From positions 1 to 11,048 of the forward strand of contig JAFAWL010000234.1 in NCBI GenBank assembly GCA_019241805.1: 11,048 nucleotides of DNA. Reading direction: 5' to 3'. The notes below the pieces were generated by a model. The model did not search any database, was not told where the DNA came from, and saw only the letters and a list, made by a program, of their open reading frames with translations. This document shows positions 7,037 through 11,048 of this stretch, piece after piece. Made by a program: the position numbers and the translations under genes. Each line of letters starts with the position of its first letter. Positions within the stretch are counted from its first letter, which is position 1. The DNA is from Actinomycetota bacterium. GTDB taxonomy: Bacteria > Actinomycetota > Actinomycetes > Mycobacteriales > Jatrophihabitantaceae.

Positions 7037-8449
7037 GTGTCCAAGGTACTGACCTCCCTACCTATCGGCGAGCGGGTCGGTCTCGCCTTCTCCGGCGGCC
7101 TCGACACCTCGGTGGCGGTGGCCTGGATGCGGCATCAGGGTGCGGTGCCTTGCACCTACACCGCCGACCTGGGGCAGCCGGACGAGGACGACATCGCGGC
7201 CATTCCCGGCCGGGCCGGCCAGTACGGCGCGGAGCTGAGCCGACTCGTCTCCTGCACCGGGCCGCTGGTCGAGGAGGGATTCGCTGCCCTGGCCTGCGGC
7301 GCATTCCATGTGCGCTCCGCCGGCCGGGCGTACTTCAACACGACTCCGTTGGGCCGCGCGGTTACCGGCACCTTGCTGGTACGCGCGATGCGGGAGGACG
7401 ACGTGTCGATCTGGGGCGACGGCTCCACGTTCAAAGGCAACGACATCGAGCGCTTCTACCGCTACGGGTTGCTCGCCAACCCGGAGCTACGTGTCTACAA
7501 GCCTTGGCTCGACACCGCGTTCGTCACGGAACTGGGCGGCCGGACCGAGATGAGCCGGTGGCTGCTGGAACACGAGCTGCCCTACCGCGACTCGGTCGAG
7601 AAGGCCTACTCGACCGACGCGAACATTTGGGGCGCCACCCACGAGGCGAAGACGCTCGAACACCTGGACGTCGGCCTGGAGACCGTCGAGCCGATCATGG
7701 GCGTGCGGTTCTGGGACCCCGACGTCGACATCCAGGCCGAGGACGTGTCGCTGCGCTTCCTGGAGGGGCGCCCCGTGGCTATCAACGGGTGCGAGTACGA
7801 CGATCCGGTCGCCCTCGTGCACGAGGCCAATGCGATTGGCGGCCGTCATGGGCTGGGCATGAGCGACCAGATCGAGAACCGGATCATCGAGGCCAAGAGC
7901 CGTGGAATCTACGAGGCGCCGGGCATGGCGCTGCTGTTCATCGGCTACGAGCGGCTGCTCAACGCCATCCACAACGAGGACACGATCGCGAACTATCACG
8001 CCGAGGGCCGGCGGCTCGGACGGCTGCTCTACGAGGGTCGCTGGCTGGATCCGCAGTCGCTGATGCTGCGGGAGTCGTTGCAGCGTTGGGTGGCCTCGGC
8101 CGTCACCGGCGAGGTCACCCTTCGGCTGCGCCGGGGCGAGGACTACTCATTGCTGAACACGCAGGGCCCGGGCTTGAGCTATCACCCCGACCGGCTGTCG
8201 ATGGAGCGCACGGTCGACGCCGCCTTCGGGCCAACCGATCGGATCGGGCAGTTGACCATGCGCAACCTCGACATTGCCGACAGTAGGTCGAAGCTCGAGT
8301 TGTACGCGGCGCAAGGGCGCCTGGGGGTGGAGCCCTTGATCGGGCGCCTCGAGTCCGGTGGTGCCGCCGCGATCGCGTCCAGTCCGGATGCGGATCCGGA
8401 CGAGGAGGCGACTCTCGACCGGGCGGCGATGGAATCCGGCACCGACTGA
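7037..8449 (+). CDS. argG: Argininosuccinate synthase ArgG, long (E. coli) type
   Basis: Joins citrulline and aspartate with ATP to make argininosuccinate, the substrate of ArgH. The 470 residues follow the E. coli ArgG almost throughout: PP-loop AFSGGLDTS at 17-25, YTADLGQPDEDD at 41-52, YFNTTPLGRAVTGT at 99-112, WGDGSTFKGNDIERF at 126-140, IGGRHGLGMSDQIENRIIEAKSRGIYEAPG at about 267-296 (with the signature's key Gly, Asp and Arg residues), and IGQLTMRNLDI at 403-413. This is the type-2 subfamily, distinct from the shorter synthase of about 400 residues. The last 35 or so residues are Ala/Asp/Glu-rich and probably disordered. The GTG start at 7037 aligns with the E. coli N-terminus. The gene is divergent from argC and lies outside the operon, which lacks argG between argR and argH. 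No clear terminator hairpin follows the stop. Confidence 0.97.
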   Translation: MSKVLTSLPIGERVGLAFSGGLDTSVAVAWMRHQGAVPCTYTADLGQPDEDDIAAIPGRAGQYGAELSRLVSCTGPLVEEGFAALACGAFHVRSAGRAYFNTTPLGRAVTGTLLVRAMREDDVSIWGDGSTFKGNDIERFYRYGLLANPELRVYKPWLDTAFVTELGGRTEMSRWLLEHELPYRDSVEKAYSTDANIWGATHEAKTLEHLDVGLETVEPIMGVRFWDPDVDIQAEDVSLRFLEGRPVAINGCEYDDPVALVHEANAIGGRHGLGMSDQIENRIIEAKSRGIYEAPGMALLFIGYERLLNAIHNEDTIANYHAEGRRLGRLLYEGRWLDPQSLMLRESLQRWVASAVTGEVTLRLRRGEDYSLLNTQGPGLSYHPDRLSMERTVDAAFGPTDRIGQLTMRNLDIADSRSKLELYAAQGRLGVEPLIGRLESGGAAAIASSPDADPDEEATLDRAAMESGTD

Positions 8450-8772
8450 CCGACCGGCTCGACGTCGCTGCCGTCGTCACTCGTGGCGTTGTCGGCCCGC
8501 GCACACTGCTCGTCGTCGGCATCCGATCCGGCGTCGTTGACGAACTTCTGCGAGCTGAGATCATCGAAGTCGATCCGACTCGCAGTGGACTGCATAGTCC
8601 GGGCGGCTGAAGCGGACCAATCCGACGACTCAACGCACGACCCTCCGGTCCCGGCCGGCCTAGATGCTAATTGGCCCTGTATCGCACGGGCGCTCATCAT
8701 CGCCTCCGCGTAGTCTTTCAGGTTGAAATTCGAATCTCCGCCTATATCCGCTTCGACTGATTCACGTCTCAT
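8182..8772 (-). CDS. Doubtful hypothetical ORF, partly antisense to argG 3' end
   Basis: An ATG at 8772 opens a 196-codon minus-strand frame. The first 108 or so codons lie outside argG and look mildly coding: first positions rich in G, second positions less GC-rich, a polar stretch with two possible helices (residues 14-36 and 57-75) and an acidic segment SDADDEQ near 82-88. The rest is antisense to the argG 3' end and is probably shadow sequence. An in-frame TGA lies a short way upstream of the ATG. There is no good ribosome binding site. I do not recognise the protein. It could be the remains of a gene cut short by the argG junction, a real convergent gene overlapping argG by 268 bases, or chance. 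Its acidic Ser/Asp-rich style resembles the tail of the unknown gene at 8998-9870. Confidence 0.2.
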   Translation of the reverse strand: MRRESVEADIGGDSNFNLKDYAEAMMSARAIQGQLASRPAGTGGSCVESSDWSASAARTMQSTASRIDFDDLSSQKFVNDAGSDADDEQCARADNATSDDGSDVEPVGQSVPDSIAARSRVASSSGSASGLDAIAAAPPDSRRPIKGSTPRRPCAAYNSSFDLLSAMSRLRMVNCPIRSVGPKAASTVRSIDSRSG

Positions 8773-8997
8773 CGCATAATTCAGAAAAGAGGTAGCATTT
8801 CCTCGGCTCCGCCCAGGCGGATTTCAGTTTCGAAGCTAGCCGGACCATTCAACAACCGGAATTAGTAACCTATGGTTGTGTTGTGTCATACAAGGTTCAA
8901 TTGTGGGCGGAGGACCGAGTACGCGGCCTTAAAAATCGCCGACGGGTAGCGGTCCGGTCAGGCCCGATCCGGCGGCAAAGATGAAGTGCGGCGCGCG
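8450..8997. other. AT-richer stretch without a recognised gene
   Basis: Between the argG stop and the unknown minus-strand gene there is no recognisable coding sequence except the doubtful ORF starting at 8772. Composition drops locally: about 48% GC by hand count for 8761-8880, against clearly GC-rich arg genes. It contains an AACC-TAT-GGTT dyad near 8873, a GTTGT tandem, and a small ACAA/TTGT hairpin at 8890-8904 with a GGTTCAA loop. No tRNA fold, IS ends or strong terminator could be built. On the minus strand it is the downstream flank of the 8998-9870 gene; a short run of T at 8931-8935 (minus-strand ATTTTTAAGG) is not preceded by a convincing stem. Confidence 0.5.
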
Positions 8998-9870
8998 TCA
9001 GGAATCGGAATCGTCATTGTCGCCGCCGTCTAGATTGGCCCGACGGTCGCTCGACTCCTCCCTAGAGACAACTGCGGCCTCGGCGCCCGACCCGTCGCCT
9101 TCCGCATCAGGGGATACCTGCATTCCAGAGGCGCCATCGACGTCGTCCCGGTCAGACTCGGCGTCGTCGGACCACATGCCCGGGGTCTGCTCCTCGCGAG
9201 GTCGGCGGGAGTATTTCGGCGGTGGCGTTTTCTCCTGCTCCTGATAGTTCGAAACTATGTAATCTGGGGCATCAGAGTAGATGTCTCCGAACTTGTCGGT
9301 AATCATGACGGCAAGCGCCTTCAGCCGATTGCGCCGAGCAACGCGCTCTTCCGGGCGAGTCTGCCGGAGGACGTCGTCCCAATGACTTTCGATATTCAAG
9401 ACGTACGTCATGAATGCGCGCGCCTCATCGGTTCTGGAACGGAGGAATTCCTCGCGCCCGGCCCACGTCTCAGTCGACTCCATCTCGTTCAGGATGACGG
9501 CATGGTTGGACTGCACTGCTGCTGCGAGCGTTCCGTCTGCGGTGTGCGTAGCTGTCGTCGTCGTTGTCGCACCAGAGGATTCGAGGGACTCCTCGCCTTC
9601 CGTTGTAGCCAACGAGGCCGGATCGGCGTCGTCCCCGAAAGATTCCGAGGCCCAATCCTCCGTTAGGCGGAGAATGCGCCGGTTAACCGCGGCGAGCGCC
9701 GGAAACGCTTGTGCGTGATGGGCCGCCTGGGCGAGAAACTCGCCCCACAGAGGACCTCGGCGCTGGGAATGGATCTGGCGCAACGCGTCCGCGAACCGGG
9801 CGTCGTTCAGGGCCGAGAGCGAGGCCATAATCTGATCAATGCGTTGAGTACCGAGTGAAGGATCCGTCAT
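8998..9870 (-). CDS. Hypothetical protein with acidic low-complexity tail
   Basis: I do not recognise this 290-residue protein. It has an N-terminal, probably helical part (about residues 8-73, with RRGPLWGEFLAQAAHH in its middle), a Ser/Thr/Glu-rich linker with a run of five threonines (102-106), a second helical part (about 115-210, rich in Arg/Glu, containing ESHWDDVLRQTRPEERVARR), then PPPKYSRRP and a strongly acidic Asp/Ser/Glu tail from about 233 to the end (GGDNDDSDS). No signal peptide, membrane segment or cysteine is evident, so a soluble, partly disordered protein is likely. The ATG at 9870 has only a weak GGAAA upstream. It stands alone on the minus strand, with CAA, GGT, ACT and CCT codons less typical of the GC-rich neighbours, which suggests recent gain or fast evolution. 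Function is unknown. Confidence 0.7.
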   Translation of the reverse strand: MTDPSLGTQRIDQIMASLSALNDARFADALRQIHSQRRGPLWGEFLAQAAHHAQAFPALAAVNRRILRLTEDWASESFGDDADPASLATTEGEESLESSGATTTTTATHTADGTLAAAVQSNHAVILNEMESTETWAGREEFLRSRTDEARAFMTYVLNIESHWDDVLRQTRPEERVARRNRLKALAVMITDKFGDIYSDAPDYIVSNYQEQEKTPPPKYSRRPREEQTPGMWSDDAESDRDDVDGASGMQVSPDAEGDGSGAEAAVVSREESSDRRANLDGGDNDDSDS

Positions 9871-9927
9871 GCGCCATTTCCAATCAATAAGCTGCGGGCG
9901 AGAAAGTCGATTAGCGACAACGCGATC

Positions 9928-9938
9928 ACGCTAAGCGT
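9928..9938. promoter_or_regulatory. Palindrome ACGCT-A-AGCGT upstream of the unknown gene
   Basis: A perfect 5-base inverted repeat around one base, about 60 bases before the ATG at 9870. On the minus strand it includes TAGCGT, which fits a TANNNT -10 pattern, so a regulator bound here could control the unknown gene. It is short enough to be chance. Confidence 0.2.
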
Positions 9939-10153
9939 TACGTGGGGACCCGAGTAATCGAAGATCGCGCAGCAAATAGCGCGTTTTTCAGATCCCTGGG
10001 CGCCTTGGGCGGCCGCCGCTGAGAATCTGACGATCGAGCGCCGCGTTCGGTCAGCGGACGATCAGACCCGGGGTCGATCGAGTCGGAAAGCACGCCGCGG
10101 GCTCCGGTTGCGTCCAGCACGACGTCGCTGCCGATCAGTGCGAGCGCGCGCAC
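9938..10153 (-). CDS. Doubtful 71-codon ORF, possible gene remnant
   Basis: A GTG at 10153 opens a frame beginning MRALALIGSDVVLDATGARG, and the open frame continues about 10 codons further upstream to a TAG. The first 20 or so residues look like a beta-alpha segment of a folded enzyme, while the rest is Arg/Ser/Pro-rich and unlike a conserved protein. There is no ribosome binding site. I cannot name a parent family. It could be a decayed fragment of a longer gene or an accidental open frame in GC-rich DNA. Confidence 0.15.
   Translation of the reverse strand: MRALALIGSDVVLDATGARGVLSDSIDPGSDRPLTERGARSSDSQRRPPKAPRDLKNALFAARSSITRVPT
9966..9988 (+). terminator. Intrinsic-terminator-like hairpin, plus strand
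   Basis: CGCGC (9966-9970) pairs perfectly with GCGCG (9979-9983) around an 8-base loop, and TTTTT follows at once (9984-9988). The stem is short. No plus-strand gene lies just upstream, since argG ends about 1.5 kb away, so it may stop antisense transcription or be left over from a lost gene. Confidence 0.35.
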
Positions 10154-10191
10154 CCGACCGGCAGTCTCGCTGCCCTGCGGCTATGACAACC

Positions 10192-10211
10192 CGGCCGGCT
10201 TCCCCCGGCCG
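10192..10211 (-). terminator. GC hairpin downstream of osmC
   Basis: CGGCCGG and CCGGCCG form a perfect 7-base stem around a 6-base loop, about 10 bases after the osmC stop. The minus-strand sequence that follows (GGTTGTCATAG) lacks a proper T-run, so it is either an actinobacterial-style terminator with a weak tract or a 3'-end stabilising stem. Confidence 0.5.
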
Positions 10212-10221
10212 ATCGGACCGC

Positions 10222-10659
10222 TCAGGCGGGCTGGGCGTCCAGGGTGATGTTGGTGCCGGTCAGGGCTTTGCTGACCGGACATTGCACCTTGGTGTCGGCC
10301 GCGACCTTCGCGAACGCCTCGGCGTCCAAGCCGTCAACCGTGCCACGTACCGTGAGATGTATGTCGCTGATGCGAAGGCCGCCGGCGGGATCGGGCGACA
10401 GGCGCACGTCGGCGGTGACGTCGACATTGTTGGGCGTGCCGCCGGCCGCGGCCGCCAGCGCCGAGAACTGCATGGCGTAGCAGGCTGAATGAGCTGCGGC
10501 GATCAGCTCCTCCGGACTGGTCGTGCCGTCGGCCTGCTCGGCGGACCGCTTCGGAAACGAAACCTCGTAGGTCGCGATCCTCGAACTGAGTAGCTCGACC
10601 TGACCAGAGCCTTCCGGCAACGAACCGGTCCAGGCAGTGCGGGCGCTACGAACAGGCAT
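10222..10659 (-). CDS. osmC: OsmC/Ohr-family peroxide-resistance protein
   Basis: Small cytoplasmic thiol peroxidase family that reduces organic and other hydroperoxides with a pair of conserved cysteines; usually a dimer. The 145 residues are of normal size. SPEELIAAAHSACYAMQFS at about 48-66 carries the first reactive cysteine (Cys60) within the OsmC helix, and VQCPVSKAL at 125-133 carries the second (Cys127), followed by the terminal strand TNITLDAQ. The spacing and the EELIAAAHSAC form favour the OsmC branch over Ohr. The ATG at 10659 has a good AGAGGA six bases upstream. It follows pheT on the same strand after 75 bases but has its own repeat-bearing upstream region, so separate control is likely. 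It does not take part in arginine synthesis. Confidence 0.92.
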   Translation of the reverse strand: MPVRSARTAWTGSLPEGSGQVELLSSRIATYEVSFPKRSAEQADGTTSPEELIAAAHSACYAMQFSALAAAAGGTPNNVDVTADVRLSPDPAGGLRISDIHLTVRGTVDGLDAEAFAKVAADTKVQCPVSKALTGTNITLDAQPA

Positions 10660-10665
10660 GCTCGG

Positions 10666-10671
10666 TCCTCT
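10666..10671 (-). promoter_or_regulatory. Ribosome binding site of osmC
   Basis: AGAGGA on the minus strand, six bases before the ATG at 10659. It supports that start and contrasts with the leaderless layout of argC and argG. Confidence 0.65.
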
Positions 10672-10680
10672 CGGATGGTG

Positions 10681-10706
10681 TCGTGATCGTGTGGTCGTGA
10701 TCGTGT
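10681..10706. repeat. Direct repeat upstream of osmC, possible operator
   Basis: TCGTGATCGTGT occurs twice without mismatch (10681-10692 and 10695-10706), two bases apart, a 14-base period. It lies 20-50 bases before the osmC ATG, between the candidate -10 and the ribosome binding site, where a bound repressor would block transcription. Each copy contains the partly symmetric CGTGATCG. The regulator is unknown; a redox-sensing repressor would fit the gene but is inference. Confidence 0.6.
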
Positions 10707-10715
10707 CTTTGTGCC

Positions 10716-10721
10716 AACCTA
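10716..10721 (-). promoter_or_regulatory. Candidate osmC -10 element
   Basis: TAGGTT on the minus strand fits the TANNNT pattern and would start transcription near 10709, just upstream of the direct repeats. No convincing -35 hexamer is seen; its place overlaps the pheT stop region. Confidence 0.3.
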
Positions 10722-10734
10722 GGCCGATTTGTGA

Positions 10735-11048
10735 TCAGCCGCGCAGCCGGGCCCCGAGTTGGTCGGCCGCTCGCGCCAGCGCGGCGTCACGCGCGGCGTC
10801 TGCTTCCGCTTGCGTCAGGGTGCGATCAGGCGCGCGGAAGCTCAGGGCGAACGCGAGCGACTTCACGCCGGCACCCAGTCGGGCGTCGTCGGCGTAGACG
10901 TCGAACAACCTAATCGATTCCAAGAGATCACCGGCGCCGGCGCGCAAGGCGGCGAGCACCGCCGCCCGTCTCTCCAGGTCATACCTCCACTCGTCGCAGC
11001 GAACACGCACGCGACCGGGCACATGGTGGACATAGGCCATGCGGTCAT
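10735..11048 (-). CDS. pheT: Phenylalanyl-tRNA synthetase beta chain, C-terminal end only
   Basis: PheT forms the alpha2-beta2 enzyme that charges tRNA-Phe; its last domain (ferredoxin-fold anticodon binding, FDX-ACB) is what remains here. The frame has 103 codons before TGA. From about 10965 to the stop the match to actinobacterial PheT is plain: LRAGAGDLLESIRLFDVY, then VKSLAFALSFRAPDRTLT, and the terminal GARLRG. pheST upstream of argC is the usual actinobacterial order. The first 27 residues inside the window (from 11046 down, containing HHVPGRVRVR) do not resemble the start of an FDX-ACB domain, where a DVALVV-type strand is expected. The reading may therefore be a rearranged, chimeric or misassembled end. 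The ATG at 11040 is unlikely to be the start of an intact pheT. Confidence 0.8.
   Translation of the reverse strand, partial: DRMAYVHHVPGRVRVRCDEWRYDLERRAAVLAALRAGAGDLLESIRLFDVYADDARLGAGVKSLAFALSFRAPDRTLTQAEADAARDAALARAADQLGARLRG

Larger units (their letters stand above)
9871..10221. other. Intergenic stretch with hairpins and a doubtful short ORF
   Basis: This 351-base gap separates the unknown gene from osmC. It contains an 11-base palindrome (9928-9938), a plus-strand terminator-like hairpin (9966-9988), a possible 71-codon minus-strand ORF (9938-10153) and the GC hairpin after osmC (10192-10211). It must also hold the promoter of the unknown gene; a TAGCGT hexamer inside the palindrome is a -10 candidate on the minus strand, but its distance from the ATG would leave a leader of about 55 bases. 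Confidence 0.4.

Noticed and set aside
7030..8286. 418-codon plus-strand frame overlapping argG
   Set aside because: Shadow frame of argG; Arg/Gly/His-rich with no domain, whereas the argG frame is unmistakable.
8115..8633. 172-codon minus-strand frame over the argG 3' end
   Set aside because: Arg/Pro/Ser-rich shadow frame with no coding pattern in the part outside argG.
8885..8915. tRNA-like GGTTCAA loop
   Set aside because: The ACAA/TTGT stem is only four bases, and no acceptor, D or anticodon arm can be built around it.
1..11048. CRISPR arrays, insertion sequences, rRNA, defence modules
   Set aside because: No spaced repeats, transposase motifs, terminal inverted repeats or nuclease signatures were seen on either strand.

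Overview
The window looks like chromosome of a high-GC Gram-positive bacterium (Actinobacteria). The coding sequence is GC-rich, GTG starts are used, genes are tightly overlapped, and the pheT ... argCJBDFRH layout is the one familiar from actinomycetes. I cannot name the genus.

Positions 1-6956 (minus strand) hold an arginine-biosynthesis operon read right to left: argC, argJ, argB, argD, argF, argR and argH. The argH 3' end is cut by the left edge. Together they encode the route from N-acetylglutamate to arginine with the recycling (ArgJ) acetyl transfer, plus the arginine-sensing repressor. All six junctions overlap by 1 or 4 bases (ATGA, GTGA or TGATG), so there is no intergenic base in the operon. 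argG, the step before argH, is missing from between argR and argH.

Positions 6957-7036 are an 80-base divergent control region. An ARG-box-like operator overlaps a -10-like element placed so that argC would be read from a leaderless transcript. Facing the other way, a TAGGGT element sits 7 bases before the GTG of argG, again a leaderless layout. argG (7037-8449, plus strand) encodes the long, E. coli-type argininosuccinate synthase, not the roughly 400-residue type.

Positions 8450-10221 form a poorly recognisable, locally AT-richer insert between argG and the OsmC gene. It holds one well-formed unknown gene (8998-9870, minus; 290 residues with an acidic, low-complexity tail), a doubtful ORF partly antisense to the argG 3' end, a doubtful 71-codon ORF, a plus-strand terminator-like hairpin and small dyads.

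Positions 10222-10659 (minus) encode an OsmC/Ohr-family peroxide-detoxifying protein, followed by a GC hairpin and preceded by a 12-base direct repeat. Positions 10735-11048 (minus) hold the C-terminal end of pheT. Its anticodon-binding-like domain is recognisable for about 75 residues; the first 27 or so residues inside the window do not look like PheT.

I found no CRISPR array, insertion sequence, rRNA or tRNA. The most noteworthy points are the displaced long-type argG with the closed-up argR-argH junction, the compact divergent leaderless control region, the unknown insert, and the odd junction in pheT.
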